Counted from the first letter of the stretch, positions 39,329-49,314 are shown. The stretch is DNA of 64,000 bases from Candidatus Odyssella sp. (GCA_020718185.1 DYSP01000003.1:1-64000), one strand, 5' to 3'. The notes: generated by a model from the letters alone, not told the origin. Translations and numbers: made by a program.

Positions 39329-40759
39329 TTACTCTTCAATATTATTATCTTCTTTTAAATGTTTAAACACATTCAGAGCACGCAGTCGTGCTTTATTGTG
39401 ATCAATAACTGGATTTGGATAAGTTACACCTAGGTGAATGTTTGCAGCTTTAAGGTAGGCTGTAGACGCGATCCACGGTTGATGAATAACATTTGAGGGG
39501 AGATTATTTAGTTCAGGCACCCATCGACGCACGTAATCACCAGACTTATCAAATTTTTCACCCTGTAAAATAGGATTAAAGACACGAAAATAAGGAGCAG
39601 CATCGGCGCCGCACCCAGAAACCCATTGCCAACTAGCACTATTACTGGCGATATCAGCATCGACAAGAGTATCCCAAAACCAAGCAGCCCCTTGTTGCCA
39701 AGGTAACAATAGATCTTTTACTAAAAAAGAAGCCACAATCATTCGTACCCGATTATGCATCCAACCCGTATGCCACAATTGACGCATTCCTGCATCAACG
39801 ATGGGGTAGCCGGTTAACCCTTTTGTCCATAAATCAAAAAGAACTGTATCAGATAACCAAGGAAAGTTTTTAAATTTATCTTTTAAAGGCTGAGTTGGAA
39901 GTTGAGGAAAATGAAAAAGCAAATGATACGAAAATTCGCGCCAACCAATTTCTGATAAAAATGTTTGTGCACCCATTCCAGGGATTTCTTGCAATCGACG
40001 TATTGTTTGATAATAAATAACGCGTGGGCTGATTTCTCCCCAGGCAAGATGTGGAGATAAACGAGATGTTACATCAACATTAGGATGATTGCGATCTTCA
40101 TGATAATTTGTGATGTTTTCATCTAGAAATTGATCTAGCCGCTTCAAAGCAGTAGCTTCTCCCGGCTGCCACATTTCTTTGAGACCACCGGCCCAATCAG
40201 GTTTAGCCGGTAACAATCCTAACTCATCAATGCTTGAGCCTGCAAGCGGAAAACCTTTTAAAGTCGTCGGGATCGTTTGAGGAAAAGGTGGTTTTTGCGT
40301 TAAACAATATTTCCAAAAAGGAGTAAAAATTTGGTAAGGTTGATCTTTTTTAGTTTTAATTGTCCAGGGTTCGAATAGTAAATGACTATTAAAAGAATCA
40401 CATATCACCCCTGCAGATGATAAAGTGGCTTTAATATCAGCATCAATTGTCATACTGGGTTGATCATATCGACGATTCCACACAACTCTATCCGCATTGG
40501 TGGTTGCAGTCAGTTGTTGAAGGACCGTTTTTGCTTCACCTTGTTTGACAATAAGACCAAGTCCTTGTAAAGAAAACGCGTCTTTAAGTGCGATTAAACT
40601 ATGATGAAGCCACCACCGGGAAGCAGCGCCAATGGATGAAGGCTGTTCTAAAATATAAAGAGGAATAATGGGTTGATTAAGAGCAGCCGCTGCAATGAGG
40701 GCAGGATTATCATGTAATCGTAAATCTTGACGTAACCAAAGAATAACGGGTTTTTTCAT
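39329..40759 (-). CDS. phr: Deoxyribodipyrimidine photolyase / cryptochrome family
   Basis: LWLRQDLRLHDNPAL, WNRRYDQ, TGYPIVDAGMRQLWHTGWMHNRVRMIVASFLVKDLL, ADIASNSASWQWVSGCG. Confidence 0.97.
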   Translation of the reverse strand: MKKPVILWLRQDLRLHDNPALIAAAALNQPIIPLYILEQPSSIGAASRWWLHHSLIALKDAFSLQGLGLIVKQGEAKTVLQQLTATTNADRVVWNRRYDQPSMTIDADIKATLSSAGVICDSFNSHLLFEPWTIKTKKDQPYQIFTPFWKYCLTQKPPFPQTIPTTLKGFPLAGSSIDELGLLPAKPDWAGGLKEMWQPGEATALKRLDQFLDENITNYHEDRNHPNVDVTSRLSPHLAWGEISPRVIYYQTIRRLQEIPGMGAQTFLSEIGWREFSYHLLFHFPQLPTQPLKDKFKNFPWLSDTVLFDLWTKGLTGYPIVDAGMRQLWHTGWMHNRVRMIVASFLVKDLLLPWQQGAAWFWDTLVDADIASNSASWQWVSGCGADAAPYFRVFNPILQGEKFDKSGDYVRRWVPELNNLPSNVIHQPWIASTAYLKAANIHLGVTYPNPVIDHNKARLRALNVFKHLKEDNNIEE

Positions 40760-40843
40760 TGAATGGTCTTTCTAATTTCATTTATACGAAAATAAAACCA
40801 CAAAGATTTACTGCGTATCGTATATTATTTGCTTAAACTCACT

Positions 40844-41628
40844 TCACTTAATTTCGATTAAAGACTTTTCTACATCAATTAAGATTTCTAAATATGCTTT
40901 TTCTCTTTTTTTCCAGAATTCTGAAAGCATTGTATAATCAATTTTTATCTCGTTTTTATTTGTAACGGTATTGAGATTTACATCAGTCACTAAGCTGTTT
41001 TTGGTAAATATTCCTTCCATTGGCAACTTATTTTCCCCTAACTGTAAATATATATTTTGGGGATTATCTTCTTTTTTATAAAGAGGGTAACGAATTTGCT
41101 TTGGAAAAACTAAGTGGAAAGAACTTTTATAGACAGAAGGATCAATGCTTCCCGTATATAATGCTCTAGCATATATATTTATTTTACTGCCCAGGATTTC
41201 TGTTTTTGGATAGTCTGCCCCTACACACAAATTATAAGGAAGATAGTTAGAGAGAATAGTAACTTGTATAGTAAATATTTGTGCTTCAAATGAGGTATTA
41301 AACGGATCAAAAATATAAGGAACGCGTTCTTTTGCTGGAAGATAAGGAAGCATTTTTACCTCTTTTGCATTAATATATATTCTTTCATAAGTTAAGATTT
41401 TATTTTCTCGTTTTTCCTCAGTCCATGTAAAGACTTGAAAACTTTGGAGGGATTCTTTAGGTTCCAAAGTCTGACGTGCAGATTCTTCCGCATGGCTTTG
41501 ATGCCACAAACGGGTTACTTGTTCTTGACAAATTTCGTAAGTGCTTGGATCATCGACGTCCATGGCAAAGGATATTCCCCGTCCAAGTAAAAAAAAGAAA
41601 CAAACAATTAAAAAAAATTGATATTCAT
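40844..41628 (-). pseudogene. Putative secreted hypothetical protein; signal peptide out of frame by one T (8 T tract, 9 required)
   Basis: ORF 40844..41563 plus upstream frame; adding one T at 41610-41617 gives MNINFFLIVCFFFLLGRGISFAMDVDDPSTYE. Confidence 0.5.
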
Positions 41629-41737
41629 TATTATTTCTTATTATGAAAAATTGCCTAAATTATGCCGATAATATGAAGTAACTTTGAGAACTTCTTAACA
41701 TTATTCAGATAATCTAAGATAAGTAAACGATCAACTG

Positions 41738-42661
41738 ATGCAATTATACACCATGGTCGCATCTTACCTACGTGCACTTGTTTTTTTTACGTTAACATTA
41801 GTGTGTTTTTCGTCTTTACCTGGGAATGGAAACTGCGCTGATAACATGATACCCTCTTCTTCTTCGCCTCCAAATACTCCTCCTGCAAAAAGAAAAAAGG
41901 TAGCAGAAGATATGCCTTCATCATCAGCAATACATATCCAACCCATAGGAGTTGTAGAAAATTTTGCAGCAGGTGATCTTTTATATGGACTGGAAGATAG
42001 TCGTAAAAAGTATATATCTGATATCGAAACTAAATTGAAAGGGGATATCTTTGGATCTAACCATTTTTTGTGTACAGCGGATAGATACAATAATAAGTTT
42101 TTATGTCAATTTGAAGAGAAGAGCTTTGAAGAAATTCAAGAATTATTAGAGAGTAACAAAATATTTTCTGAAGAAAAACCCTCTGTAAATAAAACTATTC
42201 ACACGAGACCTAGACCAAATTTACCTAATATCGATATAGATGATGCTGAAAAGAAAGAAATCCTAAAATATACTAAAGATATAGTTGGGCAGATAAAATC
42301 TGGATATTTGAATACTCCTCGCCAAGAAAAAGAATTGTTTAAGCGGTTTTGTAAAGATGCAATCAGTTATACAATCCAAAAAGGGCACAAAATACATTTC
42401 TTACTTGACGGACTTAATATGGCTCAAGTAACGGAAGTAGAAGGAGGAGATCCCAACAGGGAATCCTACACATCTTCTGAGTTAAGATATATCTATCGAA
42501 ATTGGGGTGAATTTAAGGGGCACATCATTTTTTATCTAAATGGAAAAACGACGAATCCTCCGTGGACGAAGGAAAATAGGCAAAGCTGGGGTAGCTACAC
42601 ACCTAAACCACGGCGACATGCGCTCGACAACTCTGCGGAAGATTCAGATTTTTTAGAATAA
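41738..42661 (+). CDS. Putative secreted hypothetical protein with NLS-like motif
   Basis: Signal peptide ...ALVFFTLTLVCFSSLPGNGNCA; PSSSSPPNTPPAKRKKVAED near mature N-terminus. Confidence 0.6.
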   Translation: MQLYTMVASYLRALVFFTLTLVCFSSLPGNGNCADNMIPSSSSPPNTPPAKRKKVAEDMPSSSAIHIQPIGVVENFAAGDLLYGLEDSRKKYISDIETKLKGDIFGSNHFLCTADRYNNKFLCQFEEKSFEEIQELLESNKIFSEEKPSVNKTIHTRPRPNLPNIDIDDAEKKEILKYTKDIVGQIKSGYLNTPRQEKELFKRFCKDAISYTIQKGHKIHFLLDGLNMAQVTEVEGGDPNRESYTSSELRYIYRNWGEFKGHIIFYLNGKTTNPPWTKENRQSWGSYTPKPRRHALDNSAEDSDFLE

Positions 42662-42663
42662 AG

Positions 42664-43190
42664 TTATTTAAATAATCGAAAGACTTTTATTTTGTTGCTA
42701 ATAGCCTTTTTAAATTCTTCTAACTCATAAGAGCAAACATGGTGATTGGTGCTTTCTTTAAGAGTCACTAAAATACTCAAGGAAAGAGATTTTTTTTGAG
42801 CTAGCAGGTTCAAGTTTTTTTTCATTATTCTTTTATTATCTATCTCTGGACTAGATGCTTCTATTTTAAAAAAATCAGGATCAAAAACGAAACCAGAAAA
42901 CATAGGAAGAGTCAATGTCTCTATTGATTCATCGTAAGACTCTACTGGGGATGTGAATGATTGCTCAAAGCACATAAGTATAGGTTTTGAAGAAAGTGGA
43001 TTTGACTGAAGACTTGTATCAAGGTCTTCTTCATCAACTTCATTGCCCAAGGAGAATCAAGATATTGGAGGCTCATAGGTGTAGATTTTGATTGATTTAG
43101 AAATGTCTGATTTTCTGCAACATTGATTTTGAGGGAATCTGTAACAAAAAGAATGGTGGTGAGTGTTAGGTATAGTATTGTTTTAAACAT
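42664..43190 (-). pseudogene. Putative secreted hypothetical protein split by frameshift
   Basis: MFKTILYLTLTTILFVTDSLKINVAENQ... signal peptide in one frame; continuation LGNEVDEEDLDTSLQSNPLSSKPIL... in another (TTG-initiated ORF). Confidence 0.5.
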
Positions 43191-43345
43191 TAGCTTTCTT
43201 GCTGATTATATTAAATTATACAAGCTATATAAGGGTGAATACATCTTTTTCAAGGAAATCTATATAATTATATTATACGGTCAAATTCAGTAATGCAGTC
43301 ACTTTTATGGTACCAAGATGAATTTTTCTTAAGATTAAGTATTAT

Positions 43346-44200
43346 TTAAAACATAAAAGCCAAAAAGATAATTGCGCCAATCCATTGATTATATATAAAA
43401 AAATCTCGACAAGCTTGGCTGTTTTCTAAATTTAATGACCATAATTTTTTGATGATCCATCCGTATACTAATACAATCATTAATCCAGACCAAACAGACA
43501 TTAATGAAAGATAAGTGGCTAACACCATTAACATTCCTGAAGAAAGATAAATTGCCAGTGTAATGAGCCGTGTTTTTTTGCCAAATAAGACAGCTGTTGA
43601 GCGAACACCTAATCGGATATCGTCCACGCGATCTTGTACGGCATAAATTGTATCATAGCCCATAGTCCATAAAATTGCTCCACCATAAATACACCACACA
43701 GGAATGCTTAGAAGACTTTGTAAATCTTTCGTTACAGCAACAATGCCAATTAAAAACCCAATATTAAAGGCAAACCCAAGGCAAACTTGGGGAAAGTGAG
43801 TTAATCGTTTCATCAATGGATAGATAAATAACAGGAATAAACCGATGAGGCCAAGCGCCCAACAGGCAGGCGGCAATTGAACAAGGATAACTAAGCCCGC
43901 AAGACACAACAAAATGAAAAGCACTAAGACATGCGAGCTTTGCAGTGTACCTGCTGCTAAGGGTCTGTTTTTGGTGCGCGCGACTTCTTTATCAACACTC
44001 TGATCAAAAAAATCGTTTAAGATGCAGCCGGCTGAGCGCATAATAATGGCACCTATCAAGAAAAGGCCAAGTAATTTTAGAGAAAATTGACTTTTTTGGA
44101 TGTAGGTTACTCCCCACCAACAAGGAAATAGTAATAAGATAATACCAATAGGCTTATCTAGCCGGCTGAGTAAAATATAAGGGGTTAATTTTTCCCACAT
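43346..44200 (-). CDS. ubiA: 4-hydroxybenzoate octaprenyltransferase
   Basis: SRLDKPIGIILLLFPCWWG, RSAGCILNDFFDQSVDKEVARTKNRPLAAG, YDTIYAVQDRVDDIRLGVRSTA. Confidence 0.96.
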   Translation of the reverse strand: MWEKLTPYILLSRLDKPIGIILLLFPCWWGVTYIQKSQFSLKLLGLFLIGAIIMRSAGCILNDFFDQSVDKEVARTKNRPLAAGTLQSSHVLVLFILLCLAGLVILVQLPPACWALGLIGLFLLFIYPLMKRLTHFPQVCLGFAFNIGFLIGIVAVTKDLQSLLSIPVWCIYGGAILWTMGYDTIYAVQDRVDDIRLGVRSTAVLFGKKTRLITLAIYLSSGMLMVLATYLSLMSVWSGLMIVLVYGWIIKKLWSLNLENSQACRDFFIYNQWIGAIIFLAFMF

Positions 44201-44202
44201 TT

Positions 44203-44670
44203 TCAGGTTTTGTGAGTATGGGTGGGTGACAATTGATTGATTTTATCTAGACGGCGTTGGTGACGCCCTCCTTCAAAATCAGTGGTTAGAAATGCTTTTA
44301 GGCATCGCTTAGCGATTTCTGTGCCAATAACACGCCCTCCTAAACAAAGGATGTTTGCATTATTGTGCTTGCGCGCGACTTCTGCTTCAAACTCACTATG
44401 GCAAATAGCGGCGCGAATTTCAGGAAATCGATTAGCCATGATCGACATCCCAATCCCGGTTCCACACAAAATGACCGCCAAAGAAACATCGCCTGCTAAA
44501 ACGGATTTAACAGCTTTTACACCATAATCTGGGTAATCAACAGCTATTTCATCGGATGAAACACCCAAATCTTCAACTGAAAATCCCAATTCAATGGCAC
44601 TTTCAACGAGTGTTTGTTTCAATGAAAATCCAGCATGATCACTGGAAATGGTGATTTTTTTCAAGGGCAT
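44203..44670 (-). CDS. rpiB: Ribose 5-phosphate isomerase B
   Basis: ISSDHAGFSLKQTL, VILCGTGIGMSIMANRFPEIRAAICH, RKHNNANILCLGGRVIG. Confidence 0.96.
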   Translation of the reverse strand: MPLKKITISSDHAGFSLKQTLVESAIELGFSVEDLGVSSDEIAVDYPDYGVKAVKSVLAGDVSLAVILCGTGIGMSIMANRFPEIRAAICHSEFEAEVARKHNNANILCLGGRVIGTEIAKRCLKAFLTTDFEGGRHQRRLDKINQLSPTHTHKT

Positions 44671-44671
44671 A

Positions 44672-45253
44672 TTATTCCTCGTCTTCAGGAGGGGAAGAAG
44701 AAAGTTTCTTCCAAGCATAGTAACCAAGCCCTCCCAGAGAAATTAATAATAACACTGAGAACAACGCGATGTACTTTTCAATCAGTTTAAAATCAATTGA
44801 TTCAATAACGCTTCCCAACAAATATCCACCTGCGCAACTGATGGCTGTCCATACGATCGCTGCTGCTAGGTTAAGTGGAATAAAACGAGCCGGTGAAATG
44901 CCACTGCTACCAATAATAACAGGGCTAATCATGCGAATGCCATAAATAAATCGAAAGCTTAAAATAAACCAAATATCCCATTTATGAAGAAGAATGAAGG
45001 CTTTGTTTGCTGGTGCCCGCATTTTAGGAAAATATTCTAAAATACGATCTCCGTAATGTCGTCCTACATAATACATCACTTGATCAGCAATCAAAGTGCC
45101 GAGGAAAGCAATAATAACAACTTTAGTAAAAGATAGATAACCAAGATATGCCATCACGCAGGCCGTTAAGATAACGCTTTCTCCTTCGACCATTGCCCCA
45201 ATCAGAACGGCAACATAGCCCCAGGTTTGAATCCACTCAATTAGATGTTCCAT
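44672..45253 (-). CDS. DedA family membrane protein
   Basis: Multi-TM, GRHYGDRIL, RFIYGIRMISPVIIGSSGISPARFIPLN. Confidence 0.88.
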   Translation of the reverse strand: MEHLIEWIQTWGYVAVLIGAMVEGESVILTACVMAYLGYLSFTKVVIIAFLGTLIADQVMYYVGRHYGDRILEYFPKMRAPANKAFILLHKWDIWFILSFRFIYGIRMISPVIIGSSGISPARFIPLNLAAAIVWTAISCAGGYLLGSVIESIDFKLIEKYIALFSVLLLISLGGLGYYAWKKLSSSPPEDEE

Positions 45254-45349
45254 AAACGTACCTTAGTTATTTGTTTTTTTGATAGTTCCCTTCTGTTTAT
45301 GCCGTTTTTATGCTGATTATTCAATAGTTCTCTTTTTTAAACATAGATT

Positions 45350-45688
45350 TTAAGTTTTTTGAGTATACCAAACAATGCCCATAGCAACCCCTTTAATTGA
45401 TGGTAACATACCTAAGGTTAAGATAATGGTAGCGGGAATCCAGATGCTTAAATGAGTCCACATTGAGGGGTGATAATTGACTTCTGCCCAATAAATAAGG
45501 GGTAATAATAAGTGACCAACAATCGCAATGGTAAAGTAGGCTGGCATATCATCTGAACGAATATCTTGAAAATTTAATTCGCAAACATCGCATTGTGGTC
45601 GAACCGTCAAGTACCCATTAAATAAATTAGCATTGCCACAACGCGGGCATTTTTTACAAAGCCCTAATTTCATAAGATGCCAAAACAC
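45350..45688 (-). CDS. DUF983 family protein
   Basis: LGLCKKCPRCGNANLFNGYLTVRPQCDVCELNFQDIRSDDMPAYFTI. Confidence 0.9.
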   Translation of the reverse strand: MFWHLMKLGLCKKCPRCGNANLFNGYLTVRPQCDVCELNFQDIRSDDMPAYFTIAIVGHLLLPLIYWAEVNYHPSMWTHLSIWIPATIILTLGMLPSIKGVAMGIVWYTQKT

Positions 45689-45703
45689 AGTTATTCCTAA
45701 TTT

Positions 45704-46597
45704 CTAGTTGGATGTTAACGTTTTTAAATAGCATAAAATGCCTGAAAAATCTAATTGTCCATCTTCATCACAAAATGCCTGATATATTTCTTTTGCTGTA
45801 TGGGTCATTGGAAGGGAGGATTTTATTTCAGCTGCAGCAGTTGCTGCTAAAGTTAAATCCTTTAGCATCATCGTGGCCGTAAACCCTGCTTTGTAGTTAT
45901 TGCTGGAAGGGGTTTGATGTAATACTCCTGGTGCTGGGCAATATGTATTAAGACTCCAGCTGGCGCCTGATGAAACAGATGAAATTTCATAAAGCTTTTT
46001 AGGGCTCAATCCTAATTGTTGAGCAAGAATAAATGCTTCTGAAGTGGCAATCATATGAATACCAAGCATCAAATTGTTACATATTTTTGCAGCAATACCA
46101 TGAGTTGCATCGCCGGCATGAAAGATGTTTTTCCCCATTAACAGTAATAAAGGTAAGCATTCTTGAAAATGCTCTTCTGCGCCGCCAACCATAAAGGTGA
46201 GTGTTGCATTTTTTGCTCCCATGACACCCCCTGACATTGGTGTATCAACGAAACGATGCCCATGTCGAGCTGCTGCTATATGAACAGCGCGGCAAGTTGC
46301 AATATCAATCGTTGAACATTCAATAAAGAGAGTCGGGTTTTGAATTTGTTCCAGTAAACCAAATTTACCTAAGTAAACGTCTTGAACTTGAGCACTTCCT
46401 GGAAGAACGGTAATCACCATATCACGCCCAGTGGCAGCATCAATTGTTGTTGATGTTCGAGTAGCACCTGCTATTGTGGCTTGTTCGAGAGCTTGAGAGC
46501 TAAGATCATAGATCCAAAGTTTTTCGCCAGCGTTGAGCAAATTAAGAGCCATGGGTAATCCCATATGCCCAAGGCCAATAAATCCAATTTCAGTCAT
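45704..46597 (-). CDS. mmsB: 3-hydroxyisobutyrate dehydrogenase
   Basis: MTEIGFIGLGHMGLPMALNLLNAG, IECSTIDIATCR, FVDTPMSGGVMGAKNATLTFMVGG, KICNNLMLGI. Confidence 0.94.
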   Translation of the reverse strand: MTEIGFIGLGHMGLPMALNLLNAGEKLWIYDLSSQALEQATIAGATRTSTTIDAATGRDMVITVLPGSAQVQDVYLGKFGLLEQIQNPTLFIECSTIDIATCRAVHIAAARHGHRFVDTPMSGGVMGAKNATLTFMVGGAEEHFQECLPLLLLMGKNIFHAGDATHGIAAKICNNLMLGIHMIATSEAFILAQQLGLSPKKLYEISSVSSGASWSLNTYCPAPGVLHQTPSSNNYKAGFTATMMLKDLTLAATAAAEIKSSLPMTHTAKEIYQAFCDEDGQLDFSGILCYLKTLTSN

Positions 46598-48104
46598 GAG
46601 AAATATTCCTTGATGAAACAGTTGGTAAAGAAAACTCAACGCCCTGACGAATGCCGGATGGCCAACGAGTAGTGACAGTTTTAAGCTTGGTAAAAAAACG
46701 AACGCCTTCCATTCCGTGCATGCCATGGTCAGCAAAATTTGACCGTTTCCAGCCGCCAAAGCTATAATACCCGACAGGAACCGGGATAGGGACATTGACC
46801 CCTACCATTCCGACTTGCACATGGGTGCAAAAATTGCGAGCTGTATCACCATCACGTGTAAAAATGGCGCCACCATTGGCATACCGATGATCATTGATTA
46901 AACGTAATCCGTCTTCATAAGTTGCCACACGCATCACCGCCAATAACGGCCCAAAAATTTCTTCTTGATAAATGTGCATTGTTGGTGTGACGTGATCAAA
47001 AAGGCATCCACCCAAAAAATATCCTTTTTCAGGAAAAGAAGAAATGCGGCCATCAACGATCAAGTGCGCTCCTTGAATAATGCCGTCCTCGATATATGAT
47101 AAAACTTTTTGACGATGTTCTTTGGTAATCAATGGTCCCATTTCAATGTTACCTTCGGTATAGCAACCGATTTTAAGCGCTTTGATTTTAGGAGTAAGGC
47201 GTTCAATTAATTGATCAGCAATCGAATCACCCACCGCAACGACGACTGAAATAGCCATACATCTTTCGCCTGTTGATCCATAAGCGGCTCCTAAAATCGC
47301 ATCAACAGTTGATTCTAGATCCGCATCTGGCATGACCAGCGCATGATTTTTAGCGCCACCAAAAGCTTGAACACGTTTGCCAAAGGCAATGGCGGTTTTT
47401 TGTATATGTTCGGCGGTTGCCGTTTGTCCGACAAAACTAACAGCCTGAATTGTTGGATGTTCTAACAAAGCATTGACTGTTTCATGAGCACCATGAATCA
47501 CGTTAAGGACACCTGGGGGAAGCCCTGCTTTTAAGGCTAATTCTGCTAATAAAAGAGTGCATGAAGGATTACGTTCAGATGGTTTTAATAGAACAGTGTT
47601 ACCACAAGCAATGGCGATAGAACAAATCCACAAGGGAATCATCACGGGAAAATTAAAGGGTGTAATAGCAGTGACAACGCCTAAAGGTTGACGAATAGAA
47701 TAGGAATCAACCTGTCGTCCTACATCTTGGCTATATTGACCCATAAGTGCCGTTGGGATACCTATTGCATAGGTTAATACATCTAGACCACGTGTTATAG
47801 ATCCGATTGCTTCATCTTTGCTTTTACCATGTTCCTGCCCGATCAAGTTTGCTAATTGATCCATATGTTGTTCAATTAAATGTTGCCATTTGAGAAGGAT
47901 TTTTGCGCGCGCAGCCGGTGGCGTTGTCGCCCATTCTAAGAAAGCTGTTTGTGCCTTAGTTGTTGCATAATCCACATCAACAGTGCTGGCATAAGGCACG
48001 TGACGAATCACCATTTCGGTTGCAGGATTAACAACTTGTCCAACTCGAACAGGGGTTCCTTCATAAAAGTCACCGGCGATAAAATGAAAAAGATTTTCAG
48101 GCAT
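46590..48104 (-). CDS. mmsA: Methylmalonate-semialdehyde dehydrogenase
   Basis: PFNFPVMIPLWICSIAIACGNTVLLKPSERNPS, STGERCMAISVVVAVG, overlaps mmsB. Confidence 0.95.
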   Translation of the reverse strand: MPENLFHFIAGDFYEGTPVRVGQVVNPATEMVIRHVPYASTVDVDYATTKAQTAFLEWATTPPAARAKILLKWQHLIEQHMDQLANLIGQEHGKSKDEAIGSITRGLDVLTYAIGIPTALMGQYSQDVGRQVDSYSIRQPLGVVTAITPFNFPVMIPLWICSIAIACGNTVLLKPSERNPSCTLLLAELALKAGLPPGVLNVIHGAHETVNALLEHPTIQAVSFVGQTATAEHIQKTAIAFGKRVQAFGGAKNHALVMPDADLESTVDAILGAAYGSTGERCMAISVVVAVGDSIADQLIERLTPKIKALKIGCYTEGNIEMGPLITKEHRQKVLSYIEDGIIQGAHLIVDGRISSFPEKGYFLGGCLFDHVTPTMHIYQEEIFGPLLAVMRVATYEDGLRLINDHRYANGGAIFTRDGDTARNFCTHVQVGMVGVNVPIPVPVGYYSFGGWKRSNFADHGMHGMEGVRFFTKLKTVTTRWPSGIRQGVEFSLPTVSSRNISHD

Positions 48105-48124
48105 TATTGTCTATCCTTCAATGA

Positions 48125-48144
48125 TCTCATTATGCAATGGCCTC
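48125..48144. repeat. Solo end of MITE-like element
   Basis: TCTCATTATGCAATGGCCTC identical to right end of the 49076-49217 element. Confidence 0.6.
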
Positions 48145-48219
48145 TTAGACATCGTTCGAAATTAAAATTTTTGATTTTGAAAGAAGTCTATTATATAAGT
48201 TGAACAGGTTTTTAGATAA

Positions 48220-48250
48220 AAGAAAAGCCTCAAGAAAACCTGAAGCTTTA
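48220..48250 (-). terminator. Terminator downstream of aquaporin gene
   Basis: Minus strand AAGCTTCAGG-TTTT-CTTGAGGCTTTTC. Confidence 0.5.
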
Positions 48251-48284
48251 AGTTAAAGAGATTTCGAAACGTTAAGAGTATTTT

Positions 48285-48989
48285 TTAATCGCAATTAGAT
48301 TGACAGTAAATCATCTTGTAAAGACCAATAGCAATAATCACACCCACAAGTTGAGCTGCTCCAAACAACCATAACTGCTGTAAAGCTCCACCTTGAATAA
48401 CAATTGCAGGTCCAAAAGATCTAGCGAAGTTAACAGAAGTATTGCTAATAGGAATGCTAACTAAGTGAATGACAGCTAAAGTAAGGCCGACGGCGATCCC
48501 AATAAATCCTGTGTCAAACTTTTCAGTAAGGGTTGCAAATATCACTATTAAAAATAAAGCAGTCATAAGGGCTTCTGTAATGCCTACGGCCATCATTGTG
48601 TATTTGCCAGGTGAAAGTTCGTCGAATCCATTAGTCCCAAGGCTGGTAATGACAGTATGATCCATTTTGCCGCTAGCAATTATATAAACGAGCCAAGCAC
48701 CAATTGATGCTCCTACAAGTTGAGCGACAATGTAAAAAAATGTATCTTTTCCCGAGATATTATTTAAAAAAAATAAACCTATGGAAACTGCAGGATTAAT
48801 GTGGCATCCCGATACAGGGCCAATTGTATAAATGAGAGCCAGCAATGTAAATCCAAAGGTTAAAGAAACGCCTAAGTTGCCAATCGCTGCTCCGGCAATC
48901 ACCGCGCTGCCTACACCCATAAGCACTAAAACTAAAGTGCCAAATAATTCAGCTGTATAACGAACGCATGAAGAACGTGTATTTTGCAT
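48285..48989 (-). CDS. Aquaporin / MIP family channel
   Basis: SGCHINPAVSIGL and NTSVNFARSFGPA (NPA-type loops), six TM. Confidence 0.9.
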   Translation of the reverse strand: MQNTRSSCVRYTAELFGTLVLVLMGVGSAVIAGAAIGNLGVSLTFGFTLLALIYTIGPVSGCHINPAVSIGLFFLNNISGKDTFFYIVAQLVGASIGAWLVYIIASGKMDHTVITSLGTNGFDELSPGKYTMMAVGITEALMTALFLIVIFATLTEKFDTGFIGIAVGLTLAVIHLVSIPISNTSVNFARSFGPAIVIQGGALQQLWLFGAAQLVGVIIAIGLYKMIYCQSNCD

Positions 48990-49075
48990 GTCAATATCTG
49001 CTCATAAGTAGTTAATACTAAATTATTAACTAAATAAAACAAAGGTACAATAATAAATAATTTTTATTAATAGTT

Positions 49076-49217
49076 GAGACCGCTGCATAATGGCTCTTTT
49101 GAGTCCTTAACAGTATCAATGCGATCCTCAAATCCTCATTTACATAAAGTAAACTCCGGTTTTGCGGTTCTCTTGACACGTTAGTCATCTCAAAATATCT
49201 CATTATGCAATGGCCTC
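49076..49217. mobile_element. 142-bp MITE-like non-autonomous element
   Basis: Left GAGACCGCTGCATAATGGCTC, right TCTCATTATGCAATGGCCTC (inverted); TAGTT directly flanks both ends (49071-49075 and 49218-49222). Confidence 0.75.
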
Positions 49218-49314
49218 TAGTTTTGCAATTACATCATAGGGTGGTAGTTTGACAATTTTATTTGAGTATGCCACTCTCAGCTTTAGAAAATACTTAAATA
49301 ACAGTCGATAATCG

